Source of the DNA: Gammaproteobacteria bacterium
GTDB lineage: Bacteria > Pseudomonadota > Gammaproteobacteria > Pseudomonadales > UBA5518
Direction of reading: 5' to 3'
Assembly (NCBI GenBank): GCA_016705365.1
Contig: JADIYI010000008.1
Location: 1,674,001 to 1,738,000, forward strand
DNA length: 64,000 nucleotides
The translations under genes were made by a program, and so were the position numbers. The notes below the pieces were generated by a model, which was not told the DNA's origin, made no database searches, and worked only from the letters and a program-made list of their open reading frames with translations. Shown here piece after piece: positions 17,931-27,791 of the stretch (position 1 is its first letter; the number at the start of each line of letters is the position of its first letter).

Positions 17931-17959
17931 TTGACGAAGCCCCACCCTCTCAATATATT
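17931..17959 (+). promoter_or_regulatory. sigma70-type promoter of tRNA-Arg
   Basis: TTGACG at 17931-17936 and TATATT at 17954-17959 are separated by exactly 17 bases and end 11 bases before the mature tRNA. No other -10/-35 pair nearby is as good. Confidence 0.75.
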
Positions 17960-17970
17960 ACGCGGCCTTC

Positions 17971-18047
17971 GCACCCGTAGCTCAGTTGGATAGAGTACCT
18001 GGCTACGAACCAGGTGGTCGGGAGTTCGAATCTCTCCGGGTGCGCCA
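17971..18047 (+). tRNA. tRNA-Arg (anticodon ACG)
   Basis: A complete 77-base cloverleaf starts GCACCCG and ends CGGGTGC-G-CCA with encoded CCA. The D-loop is AGCTCAGTTGGATAGAG, the anticodon loop CTACGAA (anticodon ACG, read as ICG), and the T-arm contains GTTCGAATC. It decodes CGU/CGC/CGA. Confidence 0.96.
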
Positions 18048-18092
18048 TACGAAAAAGCCCAGCTTCTGCTGGGCTTTTTCGTATGGCGCACC
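18039..18092 (+). terminator. 25-bp-arm palindromic terminator overlapping the tRNA 3' end
   Basis: The left arm starts inside the tRNA acceptor strand (GGTGCGCCA) and continues through TACGAAAAAGCCCAGC. TTCT is the loop, and the right arm is a perfect 25-base complement containing CTTTTTC. The core is a normal bidirectional terminator. The extension into the mature tRNA sequence is unusual. The remaining bases to 18291 contain only a small hairpin (AAATCGGC / GCCGATTT, 18124-18145) and no gene. Confidence 0.8.
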
Positions 18093-18291
18093 TGAGAGTG
18101 CGTCACAGAACTCCCAGTTCGACAAATCGGCAGGAAAGCCGATTTGGACGCTGCCGCGTAGCACGCCTTGCGTCGAGCCGCTGCCACGGTAAAAGGGCGC
18201 TCCCGCTAGCCAATCGCGTCATTCCCCGCAAGTCTGCACATCCGGCACCCGCGCCCGCATAATGCGCGCTCCTCGCGAACAGGACTCCCGG

Positions 18292-20550
18292 ATGATTTCC
18301 ATTGAACAACGTATTGCGGCAGAACTCGGCGCCGGTGCCGCGCAGATCGCTGCCGCGGTGCAACTGCTCGATGGCGGCGCCACGGTGCCCTTCGTCGCAC
18401 GCTATCGCAAGGAAGCCACCGGCGGGCTCGACGATGTGCAGCTGCGGGCGCTCGAGCAGCGGCTCTCCTACCTGCGCGAACTCGAGGAGCGTCGTGAATC
18501 CATCCTGCGCAGCATCAAGGAACAGGGCAAGCTGAGTGATGCTTTGGCTGCACAGATCCGCGAGGCGGATTCCAAGGCGCGTCTGGAGGATCTCTATCTT
18601 CCGTACAAGCAGGCGGCCCAAGGGGCCAGATTGCGCGCGAGGCGGGTATCGAACCGCTGGCCGATCTGCTGCTCGGCGAGCCGCAGCGCGATCCGGCGCA
18701 GGAAGCGCTCGCCTATCTCGACGAGGAGGCGGGCTTCGGTGATGTGAAAGCGGTTGCTGGATGGCGCGCATGATCTGGTGGGCGCTTTGCCGAGAATGCC
18801 GATCTCCTCGGGAGGTGCGTACTGCTGCGCGATCAGGCCCTGCTGCAATCGCGCGTCGTGGCGGGGAAGGAAGCCGAGGGCGCGAAGTTCGCGGATTATT
18901 TCGCATTCGGAACCCTTTGCAAGGTGCCCTCGCACCGTGCGCTGGCGATGTTCCGCGGGCGCAACAGAAGGCGTTCTGAATATCGACGTGGAGCTTCCCC
19001 CGTTGCCGAAGGGATCGCGCACCCTGCGAGCTGCTGGTTGCGTCGCATGCCGGGATCAGCGATCGCGGCCGCGCCGCCGATGCCTGGCTGCGCGATGTGG
19101 CGCGCTGGACCTGGCGGGTGAAGTTGTCGATCACGTGGTCGGTGAACTGCTGGCTGAACTGCGCGAGGCCGCCGAGGCAGAATCCATCCGCGCGTGTTCG
19201 CGGCCAATCTGCGCGACCTGTTGCTCGCGGCGCCGGCCGGCAACCGGGCGACCATTGGCCTCGATCCGGTTTGCGCACCGGGGTGAAGGTGGCGGTGGTC
19301 GATGGCACGGAAAATTGCTCGAGCACCGGACGATCTATCCGCATGCACCGCGCAATCAGTGGCGCGAAGCGCAGGCGGTGCTGACGGACCTCGCCAGGCG
19401 GCATCACGCAGCACTGATCGCCATCAACAACGGCACTGCCTCGCGCGAGACCGAGAAACTCGTGGCCGAATTGATGCGCCAGCAACCCGATCTCGGGCTG
19501 GTGCGGGTGATAGTGAGCAGGCCGGCGCCTCGGTGTCCTCGGCATCGGAAATCGCCGCCCGCAAGTTTCCACGTGGACGTGAGTATCCGCGGTGCGATCT
19601 CGATCGCGCGCCGCCTGCAGGATCCGCTTGCGGAACTGGTCAAGATCGAGCCGCGCTCGATCGGCGTGAGCCAGTACCAGCACGATGTGAACCAGCGCGA
19701 CTCTCGCGCGGGCTCGATGCGGTGGTGGAGGATTGCGTGAACAGCGTCGGGTCGAGCTCAACAGCGCCTCCACGGCATTGCTGCGGCGCGTGTCCGGCAT
19801 CAGCGAATCGCTGGCGGGTGCGATCGTGGCGCATCGCGATCAACACGGTGCCTTTCGCAGCCGTGAGCAGTTGCGCGGGTGCCTCTCGGCGCCAGGACCT
19901 TCGAGCAATGCGCGGGTTTTTCCTGCGTATCGCGGGTGGCGAAACCCGCTCGACGCCTCGGCGGTGCATCCAGAGTCCTACGCTGTCGTGGAGCGAATCG
20001 CCGCCGCCCGGAACTGCGCAGTGCGTGAACTGGTCGGCAATGCGGAGCGGGTGCGTGGACTCGATGCGCGCCAGTTCCTCAGCGCGCAGGCCGGTGAACT
20101 CACGCTGCGCGATATCCTGCGCGACTGGAAAGCCGGTCGCGATCCGCGCCCCAGGTTCCGTACCGCGAGTTTTCGCGACGGGGTCGAGAAACTCCGACCT
20201 GGCCAGCGGCATGGTGCTCGGGCGTGGTCACCAACGTGGCGGAATTTTGGCGCTTTCGTCGATATCGGGGTCCACCAGGACGGCTGGCTATCTCGGCGCT
20301 CAGTAATCCTTCGTTCGCGAGCCCGCGCGAAGTCGTAAAGGCCGGAGACGTGGTGAAAGTGAAGGTGCTGGACGTGGATGCCGTGCGCAAGCGGTGCGCT
20401 CAACATGCGGCTCGAAGACGAGGCGGTGGCTTCCCCGTGCCAGCCGGCTCCCGTGCGCCGCGAGCCGACACGCGGGCCAGCGCGTGCGGCCCCGGCAAAG
20501 ACCGGTACGCTGGGGAACTGTTACTGGCCGCGCAGAAAGCCAGACACTGA
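18292..20550 (+). pseudogene. tex: Tex family S1 RNA-binding transcription accessory protein, multiply frameshifted
   Basis: The N-terminus MISIEQRIAAEL, with VPFVARYRKEATGGLDD and LRELEERRESIL, is diagnostic of Tex. Further pieces follow in all three frames: YLPYK, the YqgF-like RNase H region, the helix-hairpin-helix ELNSASTALLRRVSGISESLA, the S1 domain GVHQDGWLS and VKAGDVVKVKVLDVDAVRKR, and the C-terminal GELLLAAQKARH ending at 20550. The total span of about 2.26 kb fits a full Tex of 750-780 residues. Many indels are present, for example a G missing near 20513. Tex is normally intact in Gammaproteobacteria, so technical error is likely. Confidence 0.85.
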
Positions 20551-20556
20551 GGGTTT

Positions 20557-20570
20557 TTGATCTGAATCAA
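20557..20570 (+). promoter_or_regulatory. perfect FNR/DNR box upstream of the porin/FMN-binding/PepSY operon
   Basis: TTGATCTGAATCAA is a ten-of-ten match to TTGAT-N4-ATCAA, seven bases after the tex stop and about 100 bases before the porin start. A clean -10 at the class II spacing is not evident; TTAGAT at 20598-20603 is a few bases off. Confidence 0.7.
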
Positions 20571-20575
20571 TAAAT

Positions 20576-20607
20576 CGTAATAAGAATGCTTCGCATTTTA
20601 GATTACG
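20576..20607. promoter_or_regulatory. imperfect palindrome, possible metal-regulator operator
   Basis: CGTAAT and ATTACG flank an inner GAATGC-TTC-GCATTT. The AT-rich inner part loosely resembles a Fur-type box. It lies between the FNR-type box and the porin start, where a repressor would overlap the predicted promoter. The assignment is tentative. Confidence 0.35.
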
Positions 20608-20673
20608 TTTTGATAGAGTGCCTCCGTCGCCGGCTGGTGCGGGCCGACAACGGTTCGCAGCGGGAGGCGGCAC

Positions 20674-21901
20674 GTGAAACAATAGCGAGTGGACTTGTAA
20701 TGGGAATGATCGCGGCATCGGCATCGGCCGCGACACCGACCATGGAAGAGTGGGCGCTGATCCAGCAACAGCAGGCTGAATTGCCCGCTTGAAAGAGCAG
20801 GTTGCACAGACCGATGGCCGGATCGAGGAGACCGAACTCAGGGTTGCGCGGACCAACGTCAAGGTCGAGGCCACTGCGAGATGGTCGAGCAGGGTGGTGC
20901 GGGCGGCGATATTGCGCACCTAGGAGCTGGGTCGATCGTACCCGGCTTGGCGGCTACGGCGGATGCACTACTCCAATCGACAACGACCTCGTGGCGGCAA
21001 GGACAAGGACGAGATCGATTTTCACCGCTACGTGCTGTACCTGAGTCACGAGTTCAGCCCGCGCACGCGCTGCGCTCGGGCTCGAACTCGAACACACGAT
21101 TGCCGGCGAAGGCAAGAAGGTGAGTCGAACTGGAGCAGGCGTACATCGAACACGATCTCAGCGGTTCGCAGCGCCTGAAGGCCGGACTGTTTCTGGTACC
21201 GGTGGGCTTGCTCAACAGACCCACGAGCCGGATACCTTCTACGGGGTGGAACGCAGCAACGTCGAGCGCAACATCATCCCGGCCACCTGGTGGGAGGGCG
21301 GTGTCGATTTCCGGTGAGATTGCTGCCCCGGGCTCGCCTACGATGCGGCATTTACCTCCGGCGGGACTCGACCCCCGCCAAGGGCTGGAAAATACGCGAC
21401 GGCCGGCAGCGAGTAGCCGAGGCCAATGCCTCCGATCCGGCTGGACCGGACGTCTCAGTACACCGGCATCGCCGGTCTCGAGGCGGCGACGCTGCAGTAT
21501 CAGCAGGATCTCTACCAGGGCGAATTTCCCGACCAGGTGGACGCGATGCTCTACGAGACGCATGTGGCGTATCGTGCCGGTCCCTTCGGCCTGCGCGCGC
21601 TCTATGCGGGATGGGATATCGACGAGGCCATCGAGTTTTGCGCCCGGCGCCGACCGGCAGGAGGGCTGGTACGTGGAGCCGTCGTGGAAGATCTCGCCGC
21701 AATGGGGGGTGTTGCGCGCTACAGCGACTGGGACAACCAGGCAGGTTCCAGCCTCGATACCGGTTACACTCAGTGGGACATGGGGTGAGCTACTGGCTGG
21801 AAGAAAACGTCGTGTTCAAGTTCGATTACCAGCGCCAGGATGCGCCCGATGGCGAGACCAGCTCGACGGGGGTGAACCTCGGCGTGGGCTGGAGCTTCTG
21901 A
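20674..21901 (+). pseudogene. porin with N-terminal coiled coil, frameshifted
   Basis: GTG 20674 behind GGGAGG would start MK..IASGLVMGMIAASASA, a signal peptide that needs one extra base after 20682. The mature protein begins with a coiled coil (EEWALIQQQQAEL, KEQVAQTDGRIEETELRV). Barrel pieces follow in several frames: EIDFHRYVLYLSHEFSP, QAYIEHDLSGSQRLKAGLF, WWEGG, LYQGEFPDQVDAMLYETHV and a final GVNLGVGWSF ending at 21901. This is the trimeric DcaP/phosphate-porin style. Many indels interrupt it. It is first in an operon with the FMN-binding and PepSY genes, and its stop overlaps the next start. Confidence 0.75.
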
Positions 21902-22440
21902 TGAACTGTTGCGTGCCGCTGTGGCGCGCCTGCGCGGCCGCCGTCCTGATGGCGGCCGCTGTCCTCGCGCAGGCCGAGGATTATCTGAGCGGCGAGCAGT
22001 TTCTGGCGAGTGCGTTTGCGGATACCCGGCCCGAGCAGAAAACACTGTGGATAAGCAACGATATGCGGCAGCGCGCAGGAATCCATCGGTGTGGTGCCGT
22101 CGAGGCCTGCGGGTGCGTTACTGGAGCGCCGGTGCGCGCACCGCCCGGTGCTGGAGCAGATCGGCAAGGAGCAGCCGATAACGCGCTCGGCTTCGTGATC
22201 GAGGCCGAGCGGATCGTCGATGTCCAGGTGTTGTCGTTTCGTGAAAGCCGCGGCTGGGAGATCCGTTATCCGTTCTTTACCGCGCAGTACCGGGGCGTGG
22301 CACTGCGCGAGGGTCGCGCCCTGTCGCGCGAGGTCGACGGGATCACCGGTGCGACGCTGTCGGTAAGGGCGGTGAATCGTGCCGCAACGCTCGCGTTGTG
22401 GTTGAACGGGCAGGCCCTCGCCAGTGTTGCGACGCGCTAG
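21901..22440 (+). pseudogene. periplasmic FMN-binding domain protein, frameshifted
   Basis: The signal peptide (ACAAAVLMAAAVLAQA) is followed by a Fe-S-free FMN-binding domain with GFVIEAERIVDVQVL and the flavinylation motif DGITGATLSVRAVN near the end. Covalent FMN would be attached by an ApbE-type transferase. The middle (about 22090-22180) is out of frame, probably by two small indels. It starts on the last base of the porin stop and overlaps the PepSY gene by 17 bases. Together they resemble periplasmic electron-transfer or metal-reduction modules. Confidence 0.75.
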
Positions 22441-23155
22441 GCTGGTCGGTCAGCTGTGGCGCTGGCATCGTCGTGCGGGCCTGCTTGCCGCGCTGTTTCT
22501 GCTGCTGATGTCGCTGAGCGGGATCGTGCTCAATCACGGCGACGATCTCGCGCTCGAGCAGCGATTCGTCGCCTCCGCCTGGTTGCGCGCGATCTATGGT
22601 GATACCGACAGCGGCTGGGCTGCATTTCGCGCTTCCGGGCACTGGGTGCTCGGGGACCAGGGTGGCCGTATCTTTCTCGATGTCCGCGAGGTCGCCCGCT
22701 GCAACGGTGCGCTGCAAGGGGTGGTGGAGCTTGCCGGAATGCTGCTGCTTGGCTGCGAGCGGAGTTGCTGCTGCTCGGCACGGAGGGCGAGCTCATCGAT
22801 TCCATCGCCGCCACTGCGGCATTGTCCGGCTGGGTCTCGCCGATGGCGAAGCCGTGGTGCACATCGCCGGCCGATGGCGCGCATTCGATCCTGCGAGCAT
22901 GCGCGTCGGCGACGAAGTTGCCGATCCGCAAAGCGTGGTGGACAGCCAGCCGCAGGCGATGCCTGAGGCGTTCGGAGAGCGGCTCGAGCAGCGCAGCGCA
23001 TGGCTCAACTGGGAGCGTGCGCTGCTCGATTTCCACAGCGGCCGACTGTTTGGCCGCGCCGGGGTCTGGCTGGTCGATATCGCCGGGGTGCTGTTGTGCA
23101 TCCTCGCGCTGAGCGGCGTGACGCTGTGGTGGCTGCACCGCAAGCAAGCGATTGA
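22424..23155 (+). pseudogene. PepSY-associated membrane protein, frameshifted
   Basis: GTG 22424 starts a protein with a first membrane helix in RWHRRAGLLAALFLLLMSLSG followed by VLNHGDDLAL. In a shifted frame it continues with GLADGEAVVHIAGRW and a second helix in LFGRAGVWLVDIAGVLLCI...SGVTLWWLHRK. This is the PepSY_TM (iron-uptake/ferric-reductase-like) layout. At least two indels occur near 22750-22830. The end is uncertain: a frame change at about 23148 gives a stop at 23155, otherwise it runs into the convergent gene. Confidence 0.7.
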
Positions 23156-23169
23156 GCGCCACGCCGTGT

Positions 23170-23547
23170 TCAACTCGCCAGCGATTGCTGGAACTGCGCC
23201 ATATCGAAATAATCGCGCCAGGCCTGGATCTTGCCATCGCGCAGCTCGAATACTCCCATCACCCGTATTTCGACCCATTTGCCGCCGATCCTGAAGCGGT
23301 CGGTGCGTTCGTTCATGATCAACCCGGCGACGGCGTTCTCGGCCGAGGCGTGAACCACGAATTCCAGCGCATCCGCCATTGCCACGAAGCCTTCGATGGT
23401 TGCGCGGATCGCGGCGGTGCCGTGGTTCGGGGCTCGATCGGGATGTTGGTACTCCGCGTCGGGGTGGAAGAACGCCATGATCTCGTCGATATCGCGGCGG
23501 CTCCACGCGGCGATGAACTGGTCGATGATGCTCGAGTTGCTGCTCAT
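23170..23547 (-). CDS. limonene-1,2-epoxide hydrolase / SnoaL-like protein
   Basis: The 125-residue single-domain protein has the cone-shaped alpha+beta fold pattern of the NTF2/SnoaL group. It contains the epoxide-hydrolase catalytic pieces NERTDRF (Arg and Asp of the Arg-Asp pair) and WRDYFD (second Asp). That set supports a limonene-epoxide-hydrolase-like enzyme rather than a generic SnoaL protein. GGAATC precedes ATG 23547. The real substrate is unknown; hydrophobic epoxides formed by P450-type chemistry elsewhere in the window are possible. Confidence 0.8.
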   Translation of the reverse strand: MSSNSSIIDQFIAAWSRRDIDEIMAFFHPDAEYQHPDRAPNHGTAAIRATIEGFVAMADALEFVVHASAENAVAGLIMNERTDRFRIGGKWVEIRVMGVFELRDGKIQAWRDYFDMAQFQQSLAS

Positions 23548-23663
23548 GTTGGGGATTCCTTTGCCAGGCGGGTGAGGGACGCGGCAATGCTAGCACGCGG
23601 GTGATCTCTGGTGCCCGCGCGGCGCATAGTCCGGATTCGGGCGCGCCACACGGGACGACTGCC

Positions 23664-24049
23664 ATGCACGAGGGATTCTGTCTTTGCGGACAATTGCGGT
23701 TTCGCGCCGAGGGTGATCCGCGCTGGGTTGCTCATTGCCATTGCGCGAGCTGCAGGCGGCACACGGCATCGCCCGTGGCATGCTTCGTGAACTTCAGGCT
23801 CGAACAGCTCCGGTTCAGCGGCGAGCGCGCAGTTCGTCTCATCGCCCGGCGTGACCCGCAGCCATTGTGCCTCCTGCGGCACGCCGATCGCGTACCAGAC
23901 CGAGCGCCGCGCGGGTGAAATCGATCTCTACCTGAATGCCTTCGCCAGGCCGGAGTCGTTCATGCCGCAGGCCGGGCGTATTTTGTGACGAGCGCCTGCC
24001 GTGGTTCGATACCCGCGACGAGCTTTCCGCGTCACGCGGGGGCGGCTGA
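23664..24049 (+). pseudogene. GFA (glutathione-dependent formaldehyde-activating-like) family protein, frameshifted
   Basis: Zinc-ligand motifs are visible across frames: CLCGQLRF, HCHCASCRRHTASP, then SHCASCGTPIAYQTERRAGEID and NAFARPESF, and the terminal ERLPWFDTRDEL ending at 24049. This is a complete GFA protein of about 128 residues with two small indels, near 23850 and 23985. Members bind zinc. True glutathione-formaldehyde activity is proven for few of them, so the function stays open. Confidence 0.78.
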
Positions 24050-24081
24050 ACGAAGCGAGGCACGACAGCGGGAGCACAACG

Positions 24082-24437
24082 ATGCACAACAGCAGGCTGG
24101 CAGGTTTCATCATCGATTGCCAGGGTGAGGATCCACACGCTGCCGCGGCGTTCTGGTCTGCTGCCCTGCGCATGCACCGGCAGATCCTGGCGGGCGAGGA
24201 GGGCGACAGATACGTTCGCCTGATCGACCCGCAGGACCGCTTGCACATCGAGGTGCAGGCCGTCGATCACCTGAGCCGGGTGCATCTCGATATCGAGAGC
24301 GATGACGTCGAGGCAGAGGTACGGCGCTCTGAAGCGCTGGTGCGCGGCGCATCAGGCAGGTGCAAAGCTGGTGGGTCGTGGAAGCGCCGACGGGGCAGCG
24401 TTTCTGCGTGGTGCAATGGGTTGGTGACAAGCCCTGA
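24082..24437 (+). pseudogene. glyoxalase-like (VOC superfamily) protein, frameshifted
   Basis: MHNSRLAGFIIDC, DPHAAAAFWSAAL, YVRLIDPQDRLHIEVQ and HLDIESDDVEAEV form the first part. After an indel near 24330 the frame continues IRQVQSWWVVEAPTGQRF and CVVQWVGDKP, ending at 24437. This is the single-module glyoxalase-like fold of about 118 residues. Substrate and metal cannot be deduced. Confidence 0.75.
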
Positions 24438-24615
24438 GCAGGATGGAGATTGTGATGACTGGAATTCGCATCACCGGCAAATATATCCGCGCCTTGCCGC
24501 TGGCGGCTCGGGGCCGGTCCTGGACGCGAGTTCCCGACCCATTGACGTCCTGTAAGGTGTAAACGCCGGCGCTGCGTGCGATGCTGGCATATCGGAACAA
24601 TCCAGGGAGAACCGC

Positions 24616-25734
24616 ATGAGTATCGAGACCGAATCGCGAAAAGCGCTGCGCGAACTGATCGATCTGCTGACCGAGATCGATCAGCGCTGGGCCGGCCCGG
24701 AGTGGAATCTCGCCAGCGCCGATGATGTGGTCGGTGCGCATCGTGCGCTGATGCATGTGCTCGAAGGCGGCTTGGGCGGGATGTTCGAGAGCGATCCGGC
24801 GCATCCGGATTTCCGCCGTATCGTCACGCCCTCGCGCAAGTTCACCGGTGACAATTCCGATGCGATTCATTTCGACGCCCCGGTCAGTGCCGATCACCGC
24901 TACACGGTGCGCGGCAACACGGACGGCGCGGTATATGTATCGATCACGATCGAGGCCGGCACGGCCGATGGCAGTCTCGGCACCAGGACCGTGGGCGTGA
25001 TCAACGATACCCTGTTCGATGTCGATGCCGACGGCAATTTCACGATCCGTCTCGGCGGTGAGCCGGCGCCATGCAACTGGATTGCGCTGCCCCCGGATGC
25101 CTCGCGCATCACCACGCGGCATTACTACGAAGAGGAGCGCACGGCTTCCGACAACCCGGCGCACTACCCCCGGCTCTGCATCACGGCGGACGATGTGAGC
25201 ACACCGCCCTCGCCGCCAGACGATGCCACGGTTGCGGGCGGCATACGGCGCGCGGCGCAATTCGTGCGCAGCCGCACGCTCGGCATGCCGCCGATGAGCA
25301 AGGTCCAGCCGCCGCCGTTCCTGTCATTGGTGCCGAACCAGTTTCCGGCACCCGTGTTGCCGGGCAACATGGGGCTTGCCGCTTTCGATGCCGCCTATTC
25401 GATGGCACCGTTTTTCCTCGGTCCGGACCAGGCCCTGGTCATCACCGGGCGTTGGCCCCCATGCCGCTTTGCGAACGTGTGCCTGTGGAACCGTTTCCAG
25501 CAAACGCTCGATTATGCCAACCGCAGCGTTACCCTGAACCGCCGCCAGACGCGTCTCGAACGCGATGGCCTGTTCCGCATCGTGCTCGCGCACCAGGACC
25601 CCGGCGGCGGCAACTGGCCCGATACCGAGGGGCGTGCATTCGGGCTGGTGTTCTGGCGCTTCTTCCTGCCCGAAGGCGCCATCGAAACGCCACGTGCGGA
25701 GCTGGTTGCCTTTGCCGATCTTGCGCACGGTTGA
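24616..25734 (+). CDS. DUF1214 domain protein
   Basis: The intact 372-residue protein has no signal peptide. Conserved-looking stretches are APVSADHRYTVRGNTDGAVY, GNFTIRLGGE and, in the C-terminal DUF1214 part, WPPCRFANVCLWNRFQQTLD and GRAFGLVFWRFFLPEG. The family is common in actinobacteria and in gammaproteobacterial lipid/steroid degraders and has no firm biochemical role. It is one of the few intact genes in the indel-rich stretch. The upstream gap (24438-24615) holds no clear gene. Confidence 0.75.
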   Translation: MSIETESRKALRELIDLLTEIDQRWAGPEWNLASADDVVGAHRALMHVLEGGLGGMFESDPAHPDFRRIVTPSRKFTGDNSDAIHFDAPVSADHRYTVRGNTDGAVYVSITIEAGTADGSLGTRTVGVINDTLFDVDADGNFTIRLGGEPAPCNWIALPPDASRITTRHYYEEERTASDNPAHYPRLCITADDVSTPPSPPDDATVAGGIRRAAQFVRSRTLGMPPMSKVQPPPFLSLVPNQFPAPVLPGNMGLAAFDAAYSMAPFFLGPDQALVITGRWPPCRFANVCLWNRFQQTLDYANRSVTLNRRQTRLERDGLFRIVLAHQDPGGGNWPDTEGRAFGLVFWRFFLPEGAIETPRAELVAFADLAHG

Positions 25735-25774
25735 TGCGGCAAAGCGGATTCATGATGTTCAGGAAGAGACAGCG

Positions 25775-26628
25775 ATGAAGGATCTGCGTGACAAGGTGGC
25801 GGTCATAACCGGCGGGGCGAGCGGAATCGGTTTCAGCCTGGCGCAACAGGCGCTGGCCAGGGGTATGCGGGTGGTGATTGCCGACATCGAGGCGACCGTA
25901 CTCGAACGGGCGGCAGCGCAACTGGACGGGTCGCTGCTGTGTGCGTACCGATGTCTCCAACCCTGGTTCGGTAAACGAACTCGCGCGCAAGACGCTGCAG
26001 CACTTCGGTGGTGTGCACCTGCTGTTCAACAACGCCGGTGTGGGGTGGTGGTGGCCCACTGTGGGAAGCGAGCGCGGCGGACTGGGAATGGGTGCTGGGC
26101 GTGAACCTGTGGGGTGTCATCAACGGCGTGCGCGCGTTCACGCCGCACCTGATCGCACAGAACGAAGGCCATATCGTCAACACCGCATCGATTGCCGGGC
26201 TGATGTCCGCGCCCGGCACCAGCACCTACACGGTGTCCAAGCACGCCGTGGTGGCATTGTCCGAGGTGCTCCATGGCGATCTGCGCAATGCCGGTGCCGA
26301 TGTCGGGGTTTCGGTGCTTTGCCCCTCGTTTGTGAATACGCAGATATACGCCTCGGACCGCAATCGTCACGATGAACAGATGGCGGCGAAGTCGGCGCAG
26401 CAATTGGCGGAACAGGCGGTTATCGAGGAAATGACGGCGGCGTTTTTCAGCACCGCACTGGCGCCGGAGCGGGTCGCGGAGCAGGTATTCGAGGCAATCG
26501 CCGAGCGCCGCTTCTATATCCTGACCCATCCGCAGGGTTCGAAACAGCAGGTCGAGCAGCGGTTGGGCGATATCCTGCAGGGGCGCAATCCCTCGGTGAG
26601 CGGTCCCGAGGCCTATCCCACCGAGTGA
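25775..26628 (+). pseudogene. short-chain dehydrogenase/reductase, frameshifted
   Basis: ATG 25775 starts KVAVITGGASGIGFSLAQQA (Rossmann TGxxxGIG). The next frame gives RTDVSNPGSVNELARK and LLFNNAG. The last frame has GHIVNTASIAGLMSAPGTST (catalytic Ser) and YTVSK (catalytic Tyr/Lys) and runs to 26628. Two small indels lie near 25940 and in the G-rich run near 26042. A full SDR of about 280 residues with NAD(P) binding is implied. GAAGAGA precedes the start. Confidence 0.85.
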
Positions 26629-26632
26629 GGCT

Positions 26633-27724
26633 CTATTCCAGCACTGCCGCGATCGGCGCGCCGGCCCGGGGGTTGAAGCGCGCGGGGTCGAGTCCGTACA
26701 GACTGATCACCGTGGCGGCGATATCGCGCTGGTAGACGGTCGGCAGCGGGCCAAGCTCGCCGCGCCGGGGAGTGTCCGGCCCGATCACCGCGAGCCAGAT
26801 GTTCTCGCTGTTCGGAATCGTCGCATCGTGATCGATCCAGTTCCCGGGCGTGAGACCGCTACCGTGATCGGTGGTGATCACCAGGCTGGTCTTTCCGCGG
26901 TAGGCCGGGTCGGCTTGCAGCGTGCTCCACAACTCGCCGATCAGGCGATCTGCAAGATGCAGATAATCGAGCAGGCGATCGTAGCGATCGGCATGCGACC
27001 AGTCGTCCGACTGCCCCAGGCCGAGCCACAGAAAACGCGGGTGGTGTTTCTCGAGGTAGGCCTGCGCCAGCCGGAAGCTGAGCACATCGTTGCTGCTCTC
27101 TTCCCATAATTCCATTACATCGGCGCGCAGTCCGGTCAGGGTATCCATTTCCGGAGTGGAGAGATTCCCCGGAACGGCTTCGTAGGCACCGTTCATGAAG
27201 AATGCATCGTCGGTGCTCGAGGCCGCCATCTTGAAACCATCCCATGAACCGATCTGCGCGACCGCGGATTTTCCGAGCTTCAGTTCGGAGACGAGAAATT
27301 CGGGAAAGGTGCGGTGCGGGTAACGTACCGGGGTGTTGTCCCTGACCTCCGGATGGGCTTCGCCGGTCATGATTTCCGAATAGCCCGGCGTCGACCACCT
27401 GATGGTGTTGCTGACCTGCACCGAACTGCCGCGCGCCGGGTTGCCCAGCACCACCCCGAGCGGTGCCAGCGTTTTCCAGAAGAACGGCATCAGGGCTTCA
27501 CGACGCTGCTCGGGGGTTTCGCGCCAGTAGCGCTCGCGCACGATTTCGTCCTCGGAAATCCCGCGTTTGGCGGCGCTGTCGGCCAGCAGCGGATCCATGC
27601 CGGAAAAAAACTCCTGGATGCGGACGCCGTCCAGGGTGATCAGGATGAGGTTCTCGGTGTGGCGCCCGGCCCAGGTGGGCAGCGACAGTGGCAGCAACAA
27701 AAGCAGTGCAAACAAGCGAAGCAT
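26633..27724 (-). CDS. exported alkaline-phosphatase/phosphoglyceromutase superfamily protein
   Basis: The 363-residue protein has a signal peptide (MLRLFALLLLLPLSLPTWAG) and superfamily metal-binding motifs at both ends: LILITLDGVR near residue 30 and VITTDHGSGL near 280. STPGYSEIMTG probably provides the nucleophile Thr/Ser region. It should be a periplasmic two-metal hydrolase (phosphatase, phosphodiesterase or sulphatase-like). Which ester it cleaves is not visible. It ends four bases from the convergent SDR stop. Confidence 0.8.
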   Translation of the reverse strand: MLRLFALLLLLPLSLPTWAGRHTENLILITLDGVRIQEFFSGMDPLLADSAAKRGISEDEIVRERYWRETPEQRREALMPFFWKTLAPLGVVLGNPARGSSVQVSNTIRWSTPGYSEIMTGEAHPEVRDNTPVRYPHRTFPEFLVSELKLGKSAVAQIGSWDGFKMAASSTDDAFFMNGAYEAVPGNLSTPEMDTLTGLRADVMELWEESSNDVLSFRLAQAYLEKHHPRFLWLGLGQSDDWSHADRYDRLLDYLHLADRLIGELWSTLQADPAYRGKTSLVITTDHGSGLTPGNWIDHDATIPNSENIWLAVIGPDTPRRGELGPLPTVYQRDIAATVISLYGLDPARFNPRAGAPIAAVLE

Positions 27725-27791
27725 GATGTCTTCTCCCGGCTGTCGACACGCAGTGTTGCGTCGCTATCTCCTGTGCGCAAGTCGTTGTGAC

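Noticed and set aside
17872..18187. Minus-strand open frame across the tRNA with RSQVLYPTELR-like residues, joined to the b561 reading frame
   Set aside because: This peptide is the known false translation of the antisense strand of a tRNA; the tRNA is complete on the plus strand.
24454..24561. 35-codon frame beginning MTGIRITGKYIRALPL between the VOC and DUF1214 genes
   Set aside because: Short, without a ribosome-binding site I trust, in an indel-prone area. It could be the start of a broken gene, but there is too little to call.
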